A stretch of 21,229 nucleotides of DNA, taken from Thermosulfurimonas sp. Its GTDB lineage: Bacteria; Desulfobacterota; Thermodesulfobacteria; Thermodesulfobacteriales; Thermodesulfobacteriaceae. Made by a program: the position numbers and the translations under genes. Positions 13,896 through 21,229 of this stretch are shown piece after piece. The notes under the pieces are model-generated. The model was not told the origin of the DNA, made no database searches, and worked only from the letters and a program-made list of their open reading frames with translations. Each line of letters starts with the position of its first letter. Position 1 is the first letter of the stretch. The stretch spans positions 1 through 21,229 of the forward strand of contig WFPH01000065.1 in NCBI GenBank assembly GCA_015487645.1, written 5' to 3'.

Positions 13896-14171
13896 ATGGC
13901 CGACAATCCTACAGTCAAGAGACGGTTTTTCCCGCGCAAGAAGGTCTGCAAATTCTGCGCTGATCCTAATTTGAAGATCGATTATAAGGATCCTGAGGTC
14001 CTCAAACCCTTTTTGACCGAGCGGGGCAAGATTATCCACCGGCGCCAGACTGGAACCTGCGCTTATCACCAGCGGCGGCTTACTACCGCCATCAAACGGG
14101 CTCGCATTATGGCCCTGCTGCCCTTTGTAGCCGAGCTTGAACCCGAAGAGATCATTCGCATGGGAGGCTAA
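13896..14171 (+). CDS. rpsR: 30S ribosomal protein S18
   Basis: The protein has 91 residues. The S18 core is clear: DYKDPEVLKPFLTERGKI near 29-46, then the HRRQTGTCAYHQRRLTTAIKRAR region. CKFC near residue 18 and a later Cys plus His form a Cys-rich set, suggesting the zinc-binding type of S18. GGAGGAGG (13880-13887) is a strong ribosome site before ATG 13896. The gene lies 23 bases after rpsF and 2 bases before rplI. Confidence 0.97.
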   Translation: MADNPTVKRRFFPRKKVCKFCADPNLKIDYKDPEVLKPFLTERGKIIHRRQTGTCAYHQRRLTTAIKRARIMALLPFVAELEPEEIIRMGG

Positions 14172-14173
14172 TC

Positions 14174-14623
14174 ATGGAGGTGATCCTTCGTACCCATGTG
14201 CCTAAACTGGGAAAGCCTGGAGACGTGGTTCGGGTAAAAGATGGCTATGCCCGAAACTATCTGATCCCCAAAGGGCTGGCCATTCCGGCCAACCGGAAGA
14301 ACCTCGCGGCTATGGAACGAGAGCGGCAGATCATTCTGGCCAAGGCCGAGCGGGAGCGCAAAAAGCATATGAGCCTGGCGGAAAAGCTGGAAGCCCTCAC
14401 CCTGACCATTCCTCAGCGGGTCATCGACGAAGACCGGCTTTACGGATCGGTCTCGGCCCAAGACATCGTGAGTGCTCTGGAGAAGGAAGGCTTCGAGATC
14501 TCCCGCAAACAGGTCCTTCTGGAAGCCCCTATCAAGACCCTGGGCGAATACGAGGTGCCCATCCGGATCTCTCCGGAGGTGACCGCCACTCTTAAAATAA
14601 ACGTAGTGCCCTTGGAAGAATAG
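14174..14623 (+). CDS. rplI: 50S ribosomal protein L9
   Basis: The protein has 149 residues. The N-terminal rRNA-binding domain holds the L9 signature GKPGDVVRVKDGYARNYLIPKGLA from about residue 14. A long basic connecting helix (about 45-75) and a C-terminal domain ending in a beta strand follow. L9 binds 23S rRNA near the L1 stalk. Its ATG follows the rpsR stop by 2 bases (TAATC before ATG). The last codons (TTGGAAGAA) lead into the dnaB start. Confidence 0.96.
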   Translation: MEVILRTHVPKLGKPGDVVRVKDGYARNYLIPKGLAIPANRKNLAAMERERQIILAKAERERKKHMSLAEKLEALTLTIPQRVIDEDRLYGSVSAQDIVSALEKEGFEISRKQVLLEAPIKTLGEYEVPIRISPEVTATLKINVVPLEE

Positions 14624-14624
14624 T

Positions 14625-15980
14625 TTGGCTCGCAAAAAAGAGGCCCCGGCCCTTTTTCTCGACCGCCTTCCGCCTCAGAACCTGGAGGCGGAAAAGGGGG
14701 TGCTGGGGAGTATCTTTCTGGAACCCTCGGTCATCCTTAAAGTCGTAGAGATTCTCTCCCCGGAGGACTTCTATCGGGAGGCCCACGCTGAAATCTACCG
14801 GGCCATGCTGGCCCTTTTCGAAAAACACGAACCTATTGATCTCATAACGGTGCACGATGAGCTTCTTTCGCGAGGCACCTTGGAGGAGGTAGGAGGAGCA
14901 ACCTATCTCGCTGAGCTGGCCGGGTTGCTCCCCACCTCGGCCCACGCCGTCCATTATGCTCAGATCGTCAAGGAAAAGGCCCTTCTGAGACGCTTGATCC
15001 GGGCGGCCACCGAGATCGCGGCCCGGGCCTACGAGGCCAACGAACCGGTGGAGGACATCCTGGAGGCCGCAGAGAAAGCCGTCTTTGAGCTTCGCTCTTA
15101 CTCGGAACGTGAAGGATTCAGAAGCATCAAGGACCTCATCAAGGACGCCATTCGGAACCTCGAAAAACTGCACCAGCGCCCCGAATTGATCACAGGCGTC
15201 CCCACCGGTTTTACGGAGTTCGATCACATGACCGCCGGGCTCCAGCCGGGTGATCTCATCATTGTGGCCGGAAGACCCAGCATGGGGAAGACCTCTTTAG
15301 CCCTCAATATCGCCTGCTACGCCGCGGCTGAGGCCGGGATTCCGGTAGGCATCTTCTCTCTGGAGATGAGCCGGGAACAGCTTGCAGCCCGAATGCTTTG
15401 CGCCGAGGCCCGGGTCAACCTCCAGAGCCTACGCACCGGACGCATCTCGGAGAGCGAATGGCAGAGGTTGACCTTTGCGGCCAACAAACTCTCCCGGGCC
15501 CCCATTTACGTAGACGATACCCCGGCCCTTTCCATCCTGGACCTCCGGGCCAAAGCCCGGAGACTCATGAGTGAACACGGGCTGGGACTCATCATCATCG
15601 ACTACCTGCAGCTCCTCCAAAGCCGGGAACGCCGGGAACGCCGGGAACAGGAAATCTCGGAGATCTCGTCCTCCCTCAAGGCCATGGCCAAAGAGTTCAA
15701 TGTTCCGGTAGTGGCCCTTTCCCAGCTCAATCGTCGGGTAGAAGAACGTCCAGACAAACGCCCTCAGCTCTCCGATCTGCGCGAATCAGGAGCCATCGAG
15801 CAAGACGCGGACCTCATCGTCTTCATCTATCGGGACGAGGTTTATAACCGGGATACCCCTCACAAAGGTATCGCTGAACTCATCATAGGTAAGCAGCGAA
15901 ATGGCCCCACCGGAGTGGTCAAACTGGCCTTCCAGGCCCCCTACTCCACCTTCGCCAACCTCTCCGAGATCGAAGCCTGA
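14625..15980 (+). CDS. dnaB: Replicative DNA helicase DnaB
   Basis: The protein has 451 residues from TTG 14625, one base after the rplI stop; the N-terminus LPPQNLEAEKGVLGSI fits the DnaB start exactly. The N-terminal primase-binding domain covers about 15-115. The RecA-like motor has Walker A GRPSMGKTS near 214-222, Walker B IIIDYLQLL near 323-331, and SQLNRRVEERPDKRPQLSDLRESGAIEQDAD near 365-395. DnaB unwinds DNA ahead of the replication fork as a hexamer. There is no intein, and the length is normal. A 9-base unit repeated three times (15622-15648) encodes an Arg-Glu-rich loop after Walker B. Translation from TTG without a separate leader may keep DnaB low relative to the ribosomal proteins. 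Confidence 0.96.
   Translation: MARKKEAPALFLDRLPPQNLEAEKGVLGSIFLEPSVILKVVEILSPEDFYREAHAEIYRAMLALFEKHEPIDLITVHDELLSRGTLEEVGGATYLAELAGLLPTSAHAVHYAQIVKEKALLRRLIRAATEIAARAYEANEPVEDILEAAEKAVFELRSYSEREGFRSIKDLIKDAIRNLEKLHQRPELITGVPTGFTEFDHMTAGLQPGDLIIVAGRPSMGKTSLALNIACYAAAEAGIPVGIFSLEMSREQLAARMLCAEARVNLQSLRTGRISESEWQRLTFAANKLSRAPIYVDDTPALSILDLRAKARRLMSEHGLGLIIIDYLQLLQSRERRERREQEISEISSSLKAMAKEFNVPVVALSQLNRRVEERPDKRPQLSDLRESGAIEQDADLIVFIYRDEVYNRDTPHKGIAELIIGKQRNGPTGVVKLAFQAPYSTFANLSEIEA
15622..15648 (+). repeat. Three tandem 9-base units inside dnaB
   Basis: GCCGGGAAC occurs three times without interruption, in frame, encoding an Arg-Glu-Arg run in the loop before QEISEIS. Confidence 0.85.
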
Positions 15981-15985
15981 TAGGA

Positions 15986-17029
15986 TCAGGAAAGGGAAAG
16001 CTCGGCCCGGAGCTGTCCGCAGGCCGCTCCGATGTCCAGCCCCTTGCTCTTGCGAACCGTAGCCACCAGACCTTCGGAAAGTATGATCTCCTGAAAACGA
16101 CGAATCCTTTCTTCCGAAGGTCGCTTAAATGGCAATTCCGCGTGGGGATTGAAGGGGATGAGGTTGACCTTGACCGGGATCCCCCGGAGGATCTCCACCA
16201 GCCGTCGGGCCTGCCAGGGATGGTCGTTTATCCCCGCGAGCAGCACATATTCGATGGTGATTCGGGCCCCACGTCGAAGGGGATAATCCCTACAGGCCGC
16301 AAGGATCTCCTCCAGAGGATAACGCCGAGTAGCTGGGATTAGTCTCGCCCGCAAGTCATTGTCCGGAGCATGAAGCGAGATGGCCAGAGCCACCGGAAAC
16401 TCCTCGGCCAGAGCCCGCATCTGCGGTACAAGGCCTACGGTAGAGACCGTGGTCCGCTTGCGGGCAAAGTGAAACCCCTTAGGATGAGTAAGGATCTTGA
16501 GGGCCTTGACCAAATGGCGGTAATTCGCCAGAGGCTCCCCCATCCCCATAAAAACCAGATTCCGCAGGGGCTTATCCTCAAGGCCCGCTTCAACCATGAA
16601 ACGGCGGGCCAGAATGACCTGCGAGACGATCTCTCCCACCGAGAGATTGCGGCGGAATCCCATCCGCCCCGTGAGACAGAACCGGCATCCCATGGCACAG
16701 CCCACCTGAGTTGAAACACAGAGGGTAAAGTGATCCCTCTCCGGAATAAGCACACACTCCACTACCTCCCCGTCAAAAAGGCGGAGACCCAGTTTAGCCG
16801 TTCCATCCGTAGAAAGCTTACGGCTCACCACCTGGGGAAGGTCAAGCGTGGCCTTATCCGAAAGCTTATTCCGAAGGGCTTTGGGTAGATCCGTCATCTG
16901 GGAGAAGTCTTCCACTTCGGGACGCACCAGCCAGCGAAACACCTGACGTCCACGATAGGCTGGCTCTCCAAGCGAAAGGAAGAACGCCTCAAGCTCTTCT
17001 AACGTAAGATCTCTCAAATTCACCTTCAT
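15986..17029 (-). CDS. rlmN: Dual-specificity 23S rRNA/tRNA adenine-C2 methyltransferase (radical SAM)
   Basis: The protein has 347 residues. The radical SAM cluster cysteines are Cys111, Cys115 and Cys118 (CAMGCRFC). Cys104 (TLCVSTQ) and Cys337 (DIGAACGQL) match the two cysteines that handle the methyl group in RlmN. MGMGEPLANY, the SAM-binding GEP motif, follows. RlmN methylates C2 of A2503 in 23S rRNA and A37 of some tRNAs. The ATG overlaps the serA stop by four bases. The gene ends 5 bases from convergent dnaB, leaving little room for a terminator. Confidence 0.94.
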   Translation of the reverse strand: MKVNLRDLTLEELEAFFLSLGEPAYRGRQVFRWLVRPEVEDFSQMTDLPKALRNKLSDKATLDLPQVVSRKLSTDGTAKLGLRLFDGEVVECVLIPERDHFTLCVSTQVGCAMGCRFCLTGRMGFRRNLSVGEIVSQVILARRFMVEAGLEDKPLRNLVFMGMGEPLANYRHLVKALKILTHPKGFHFARKRTTVSTVGLVPQMRALAEEFPVALAISLHAPDNDLRARLIPATRRYPLEEILAACRDYPLRRGARITIEYVLLAGINDHPWQARRLVEILRGIPVKVNLIPFNPHAELPFKRPSEERIRRFQEIILSEGLVATVRKSKGLDIGAACGQLRAELSLS

Positions 17030-18606
17030 AATTCCAGCGGTTTCACCGAAAACACATGTGGCAGATTCTTCAGGGCTGAAAGGACCTTTTCGTCCGGCAA
17101 CTGATCCAGGGAAAGGAGAATGACGTTCCGGCGTTTTTCCGGCTCCTGCCCCACATACATGCGGGCAATGTTGAGCCCGGCTTCTCCCAGGGTGACCCCT
17201 ATGAGACCGATAACCCCCGGCCGATCCTCGTTGTGGATATAAAGCATGGGGCCCTCGGGCAGGGCGTCTAGCCGGAAGTTATTGAGCTTGACGATCCGGG
17301 GTTCTTTTTTACCAAAAAGCGTACCGGCTACGTAGTTTTCGCCTCCCTTGAACCTTATCCGCACTCCAATGAGATTCAGAAAATCCTCGACGCTTTCGGT
17401 TTTAGATTCCGTGATCTTTATGCCTCGCTCCCTGGCCCGGAAGAGCGCATTCACGTAATTGACGTCTTCCCGAAGGGCCCTCGAAAGTAGCCCCTTGATC
17501 AGGGAAAGGGTCAGAGGAGCGGTGTCCAGTTTCGAAACCTCTCCCTGATATTCGATGTGCACTTCCTCTATCGGACCCTCGGCCAACTGGGCCTGAAGGC
17601 TCCCCAGCTTTTCGGCAAGTACCAAATAGGGCTGAAGGACCTTAAGAGCTTCAGCCGAGACCGAAGGCATGTTAACGGCGTTCCGAACCACCCCATGGAC
17701 CAGAAAATCCACCACCTGCGTGGCCACCGCCACGGCTACGTTCTTTTGGGCTTCAAGAGTGGAGGCTCCCAGATGGGGGGTACAGACAAAATTTTCCATC
17801 TTGAGGAGAGGATGTTCAGGATCCGGAGGCTCTTTCTCGAAGACATCAAGGGCCGCTCCGGCCACTTTACCGCTTTTCATAGCCTCATAAAGGGCCATTT
17901 CGTCCACGATGCCTCCCCGGGCACAGTTTATGAAAAGCACCCCTTCTTTCATCTTGGCGAAACTTTCGGCGTTTATGAGATGGTAAGTCTCCTTCATGAG
18001 GGGCACGTGTACGGTGATAATGTCGGCCCGGGCGTAAAGCTCATCCAGCGAGACCAGTTCCACTCCCATTTCGGAAGCCTTCTCCGGGGTCACGAAGGGA
18101 TCGTAAGCGATGACCTTCATTTTGAGTCCCAGGGCCCGTTCGGCCACCACCGAACCGATCCGCCCTAGCCCCACGATTCCCAGGGTCTTGCCCATGAGCT
18201 CTCGGCCCATAAATTTCTTGCGTTCCCAGCGCCCGGCTTTGAGCGAAGCCATGGCTTGGGGAATATTCCGGGCCAGGGCGAACATCAGAGCCAAAGTATG
18301 CTCGGCGGCGGAATTGGTGTTTCCCCCGGGACAGTTCATGACCACAATGCCTCGCCGGCTGGCAGCCTCGAGGTCCACATTGTCGAGCCCTGTACCGGCT
18401 CGGGCGATGACCTTGAGCCTTTCCCCGGCCTCAATAATTTCAGCCGTAAGCTTCGTGCCGCTCCGGATGATGATGCCGTCGGCCTCCCGAATGGCCTCCT
18501 TGAGAGCCTCCGGGGAAAGCCCGATCTTCTCTTCCACACTCAAGCCAGCCTTCTTTAGAATCTCCAGCCCCTCTGGCAGAAGAGGATCAGTCACCAGCAC
18601 CTTCAT
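17026..18606 (-). CDS. serA: D-3-phosphoglycerate dehydrogenase, long form with ACT domain
   Basis: The protein has 526 residues, the long type. The N-terminal substrate domain includes IIRSGTKLT; the NAD site is GLGRIGSVVAERALG near 146-160; the catalytic Arg, Glu and His lie in ARGGIVDE, EPPDPEHPL and CTPHLGAST. An intervening substrate-binding (ASB) domain at about 320-450 is followed by a C-terminal ACT domain (HNEDRPGVIGLIG), where serine feedback would act. The enzyme oxidises 3-phosphoglycerate to 3-phosphohydroxypyruvate. AAGGAGG lies before ATG 18606, which overlaps the aminotransferase stop by four bases. The gene upstream probably performs the next step. Confidence 0.96.
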   Translation of the reverse strand: MKVLVTDPLLPEGLEILKKAGLSVEEKIGLSPEALKEAIREADGIIIRSGTKLTAEIIEAGERLKVIARAGTGLDNVDLEAASRRGIVVMNCPGGNTNSAAEHTLALMFALARNIPQAMASLKAGRWERKKFMGRELMGKTLGIVGLGRIGSVVAERALGLKMKVIAYDPFVTPEKASEMGVELVSLDELYARADIITVHVPLMKETYHLINAESFAKMKEGVLFINCARGGIVDEMALYEAMKSGKVAGAALDVFEKEPPDPEHPLLKMENFVCTPHLGASTLEAQKNVAVAVATQVVDFLVHGVVRNAVNMPSVSAEALKVLQPYLVLAEKLGSLQAQLAEGPIEEVHIEYQGEVSKLDTAPLTLSLIKGLLSRALREDVNYVNALFRARERGIKITESKTESVEDFLNLIGVRIRFKGGENYVAGTLFGKKEPRIVKLNNFRLDALPEGPMLYIHNEDRPGVIGLIGVTLGEAGLNIARMYVGQEPEKRRNVILLSLDQLPDEKVLSALKNLPHVFSVKPLEL

Positions 18607-19760
18607 GCGTAAACCTCCTTTCCCTTCTCCCTTATAACCTCCAGAGCTCGAGACACACCCGTTCCCATTTTAACGGGGTACCCCAGCTCCGAAAGTCCCA
18701 CCTCTAAAGCCGAAAGGGCCAGCACCACCTCCAGAGGACTCTGGTGTCCCATATGGGTAATCCGAACCACCCGGCCCTTGAGTTTCCCCTGGCCTCCGGC
18801 CAAAATGACCCCGTAGCGCTCCCGCAAAAGTTTGGTGAGCTTCCCGCCTTCAATACCTTGAGGGAGCTTTATCACCGTGAGGGCCTCACAGGGAGCCTCG
18901 GCCAGAAGTTCAAGCCCTAGAGCCTTGACCCCCTCCCGACAGGCTTCGGAGATCAAAGCGTAATGGGCAAAAAGTCTTTCAAGGCCGATCTCTTTGATCA
19001 TCTGCAGGGCCTCTCGCAAAGAAAGCAACAGCGAAACCGCCGGAGTATAGGCCGTAGTTTCCTTTTGATAAGCCTGCCATTCCCGCCGAAGATCGAAATA
19101 ATAACGAGGTAGCGAGGCCCTTTCCACCTGCGACCAGGCCCGTTCCGAAAGGGCCAGAAACGAAAGCCCTGGGGGCAGCGCCAGACTCTTCTGAGAGCCG
19201 GCGACCATTACGTCTATCCCCCATTCGTCCATGGGCAGGGGATAGACCCCCAGGGCCGAAATGGCATCCACCACCAGAAGCACATCTCTTTTCCGGACTA
19301 TCTCGGCCAGTTCCCTTACCGGGTGCTTGACCCCGGTGGAGGTTTCATGAGCCTGAACCAGTACGCCCCGGATTTCCGGATCGGCCGCCAGCCGATCTTC
19401 CACCTCCTCGGGCCGGACAGCCTTTCCCCAGGAGACATCCAGAAAGACCGGAACCAGACCATAGGTCTCCGCAATCTCTCCCCAGCGTTCCCCGAATTTT
19501 CCGCCCCGCACTACCAGAACCTTCTCTCCGGGCGAAAAGAGATTGGCCACGGCGGCCTCCATGGCCCCTGTGCCCGAGGAAGCAAAGAAAAAGACCGGAC
19601 GCTTGGTCTGAAAGAGATATTGAAGATCCTGCCGGATCTCGGACAACACGCTCGAAAATTCCGGCAGGCGATGGTGCGGAGTGGGCTTGGCCCCGGCCAA
19701 AAGCACGCGAGAAGGCACTGGAACCGGACCGGGCGTAAAAAGATGCCATTTTTTGAACAT
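18603..19760 (-). CDS. Class V aminotransferase, probable phosphoserine aminotransferase of the non-SerC type
   Basis: The protein has 385 residues of the PLP fold-type I, class V group. The N-terminus FTPGPVPVP, the Asp165 of VVDAISALG and the PLP lysine Lys191 in AGSQKSLALPPG identify the small alanine-glyoxylate/serine-pyruvate aminotransferase family. Members of this family serve as phosphoserine aminotransferase in methanogens and several deep-branching bacteria. Placement directly before serA with a four-base overlap makes that role likely: it would turn 3-phosphohydroxypyruvate and glutamate into phosphoserine. Alanine-glyoxylate transamination is the main alternative. GGAGG lies at good spacing before ATG 19760. 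The gene is divergent from the DsbC-like gene. Confidence 0.85.
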   Translation of the reverse strand: MFKKWHLFTPGPVPVPSRVLLAGAKPTPHHRLPEFSSVLSEIRQDLQYLFQTKRPVFFFASSGTGAMEAAVANLFSPGEKVLVVRGGKFGERWGEIAETYGLVPVFLDVSWGKAVRPEEVEDRLAADPEIRGVLVQAHETSTGVKHPVRELAEIVRKRDVLLVVDAISALGVYPLPMDEWGIDVMVAGSQKSLALPPGLSFLALSERAWSQVERASLPRYYFDLRREWQAYQKETTAYTPAVSLLLSLREALQMIKEIGLERLFAHYALISEACREGVKALGLELLAEAPCEALTVIKLPQGIEGGKLTKLLRERYGVILAGGQGKLKGRVVRITHMGHQSPLEVVLALSALEVGLSELGYPVKMGTGVSRALEVIREKGKEVYA

Positions 19761-19834
19761 CGGACCGCCTCCACAGAATTTTGATGGCTTAATTTAACTC
19801 GCTTCTGATAAATGGCTACCCTGTTTCTTCCTAC

Positions 19835-19862
19835 TTTACACTTCCTGAGCGAAATGTTATCT
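19835..19862 (+). promoter_or_regulatory. Candidate promoter for the DsbC-like gene
   Basis: TTTACA (19835-19840), 16 bases, TTATCT (19857-19862), about 37 bases before ATG 19899. The leader carries AAAGGGGGAAA as ribosome site. Confidence 0.4.
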
Positions 19863-19898
19863 CCAAAAAGGGAATTCCAATTTTAAAGGGGGAAATCG

Positions 19899-20636
19899 AT
19901 GCGCAAAAAGTTCTTGAAGTTAACGGGGATTTTGATATGCATAGCGGCTACGGCCTGGGCCTGCCCTCCGCCCAAGGAGGTCCAGAAAAACCTCAAAAAG
20001 ATCTCCAGGCAAAACATCAAAGTTCTTTCGGTCACCCCAGCCCCAATAAAAGGTCTATGCGAAGTAACTATCCAGCAGGGTAATCGTAAAGGAATCACCT
20101 ATATAGATGAGAATGGAAAGTATTTGATAGCCGGACGAATCGTAGAACTTGAGAGTCGTCGGGATCTAACCGGCGAGAGGATCGCGGAGTTGAACCGGAT
20201 AAAACTCTCTCCCTCACAGATCCAAAAACTTCGCAAATACGTAGCCTTTTCTGCGGGGCAGGGCCCTGAAATCTTCCTCATCACGGATCCCGATTGCCCC
20301 TTTTGCAAAAGAGCGGAAAGGATCCTCTGGGATTTGATCCTAGAAAAGAAGGTCAAGGTCAATGTGGTCTTCTTTCCTTTAGAAAAGCTCCATCCTCAGG
20401 CCAAAAGAAAGGCTATTTCCATGATCTGCGAGAAAAAAGGGTTTGACGCCCTTCTTATCCCTTACAACGGTACGAAAACCTGCCCGGAGGGGCAAAAAAA
20501 GGTGGAAGAAGGGATCCAGTTCGTAAAGACCTTGGGCGTAAGGGGAACGCCCACTTATGTCTTACCCTCGGGTTTGACCCACTCGGGCGTTCTTTCCAAA
20601 GAAAAACTTTTGAAGTTACTCCAGAATGCCTCTTAG
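19899..20636 (+). CDS. Periplasmic DsbC-like thiol:disulfide interchange protein
   Basis: The protein has 245 residues. A Sec signal peptide (KK, then hydrophobic 8-18) ends with Ala-Trp-Ala before Cys22; the site fits signal peptidase I better than a lipobox. An N-terminal dimerisation-like domain spans about 22-110. A thioredoxin domain follows, with active site CPFC at 133-136 in the DPDCPFC context and a cis-proline in GTPTYVLPSG near 218-227. A second pair of cysteines (in SMICEKKG and KTCPEG) matches the structural disulfide of DsbC. It likely isomerises wrong disulfides in the periplasm. The ATG follows AAAGGGGGAAATCG. The last 11 bases overlap the AMMECR1 gene. Confidence 0.88.
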   Translation: MRKKFLKLTGILICIAATAWACPPPKEVQKNLKKISRQNIKVLSVTPAPIKGLCEVTIQQGNRKGITYIDENGKYLIAGRIVELESRRDLTGERIAELNRIKLSPSQIQKLRKYVAFSAGQGPEIFLITDPDCPFCKRAERILWDLILEKKVKVNVVFFPLEKLHPQAKRKAISMICEKKGFDALLIPYNGTKTCPEGQKKVEEGIQFVKTLGVRGTPTYVLPSGLTHSGVLSKEKLLKLLQNAS

Positions 20637-21201
20637 CTCTGAAGAAAAAGTCTATCTTTTGAAGCTGGCTCGAAGAACCCTGGAGGCCGCTTTGGCCGGG
20701 GAAAAGTTTAGGGAACCAGAGCCTCCTTATCCGGCCCTCAAGGAACCCGGAGGAGCTTTTGTAACCCTGCATAAGTACGGAGAATTGCGCGGCTGCATAG
20801 GGACTTTCCAGGCCGAAAAGCCCCTTTACTTAGTGGTTAAGGAGATGGCTCTGTCCGCGGCCTTCAACGACCCCCGCTTCCCTCCCCTCTCAACCGAAGA
20901 GCTGCCAGAAGTGGAAATCGAGATCTCGGTGCTTTCCCCTCTGGCAAGGGGAAAGCCGGAGGAGGTAGAAGTGGGCCGCCACGGAATATATTTGATAAAG
21001 GGGATCTTTCGGGGAGTGCTGCTTCCTCAGGTAGCCGTGGAACATGGCTGGGATCGCGAAACCTTTCTGGATCATGTGTGTCTAAAAGCCGGACTTCCCC
21101 CAGGTTGCTGGCGAGATCCGGAAACCGAAATCTACCTTTTTACCGCTGAGGTCTTTAGCGAAAGAGATTTTGGGCTTGCCCCTCGGGAAAAATTCCTATA
21201 G
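20626..21201 (+). CDS. AMMECR1-domain protein (AmmeMemoRadiSam system protein A)
   Basis: The protein has 191 residues, the normal length. The hallmark LRGCIGT is at 54-60, preceded by GAFVTLHKYGE and followed by SAAFNDPRFPPLSTEELPEVEIEISVL in pieces typical of the family. AMMECR1 proteins in prokaryotes occur with a Memo-like protein and a radical SAM enzyme; their joint biochemical job is not settled. The ATG lies inside the end of the DsbC-like gene (11-base overlap) with no clear ribosome site, pointing to translational coupling. Whether the radical SAM and Memo partners follow cannot be seen, because the window ends shortly afterwards. Confidence 0.92.
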   Translation: MPLSSEEKVYLLKLARRTLEAALAGEKFREPEPPYPALKEPGGAFVTLHKYGELRGCIGTFQAEKPLYLVVKEMALSAAFNDPRFPPLSTEELPEVEIEISVLSPLARGKPEEVEVGRHGIYLIKGIFRGVLLPQVAVEHGWDRETFLDHVCLKAGLPPGCWRDPETEIYLFTAEVFSERDFGLAPREKFL

Positions 21202-21210
21202 GATAGCGCC

Positions 21211-21229
21211 ATGAAACGCTATCTCTATC
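21211..21229 (+). CDS. Start of a further gene (partial)
   Basis: ATG at 21211, nine bases after the AMMECR1 stop, opens six codons (Met-Lys-Arg-Tyr-Leu-Tyr) before the window ends. The close spacing suggests the same operon. Too little is present to name it. Confidence 0.4.

Noticed and set aside
14625..15980. Intein or split in dnaB
   Set aside because: DnaB is a common intein host, but this copy is 451 residues with uninterrupted motifs.
1..21229. CRISPR array, transposase or insertion sequence
   Set aside because: No regularly spaced direct repeats, transposase motifs or terminal inverted repeats were seen on reading the window.

Overview
The window looks like chromosome from a thermophilic, GC-rich, Gram-negative bacterium, plausibly of the Thermodesulfobacteriota type. 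The grounds are proteins rich in Glu, Arg and Lys, tightly overlapping genes with AGGAGG-type ribosome binding sites, a periplasmic DsbC-like thiol isomerase, and an ordinary bacterial set of S6, S18, L9 and DnaB. The phylum is inferred from overall character, not from a marker gene.

Layout. Positions 1-2374 hold a leftward three-gene operon: MoxR ATPase, DUF58 protein, and a TgpA-type transglutaminase membrane protein cut by the window edge. Positions 2429-5703 run rightward: a single-chain eukaryote-style HisH-HisF imidazole glycerol phosphate synthase, two small overlapping ORFs, and a methylthioadenosine/S-adenosylhomocysteine deaminase. This last gene converges on, and overlaps, leftward proA (5693-6952).

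Positions 7023-10730 are an accessory island between proA and tRNA-His. It opens with an unrecognised 168-residue protein of clearly lower GC. That gene overlaps by ATGA a 675-residue protein with an HKD (phospholipase D-type) nuclease motif followed by a P-loop ATPase domain. Downstream lie remnants of small DNA-binding or antitoxin-like genes (a truncated ribbon-helix-helix ORF meeting a truncated AbrB ORF), an intact DUF4258-like/DUF2283 pair resembling a toxin-antitoxin module, and a short ORF broken by an in-frame amber codon. The nuclease-ATPase pair is the best candidate here for an undescribed (probably defence) system.

Positions 10753-15980 are core genes: tRNA-His, purB with an overlapping nudix hydrolase, a Yip1-family membrane protein, tRNA-Val(CAC), then rpsF-rpsR-rplI-dnaB. 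A structured rpsF leader resembles the S6:S18 autoregulatory element. Positions 15986-19760 are a leftward operon: a class V aminotransferase, serA and rlmN, each overlapping the next by 4 bases. The first two genes are the first two committed steps of serine synthesis. Positions 19899-21229 run rightward: a DsbC-like periplasmic protein, an AMMECR1/AmmeMemoRadiSam A protein, and the first codons of another gene.
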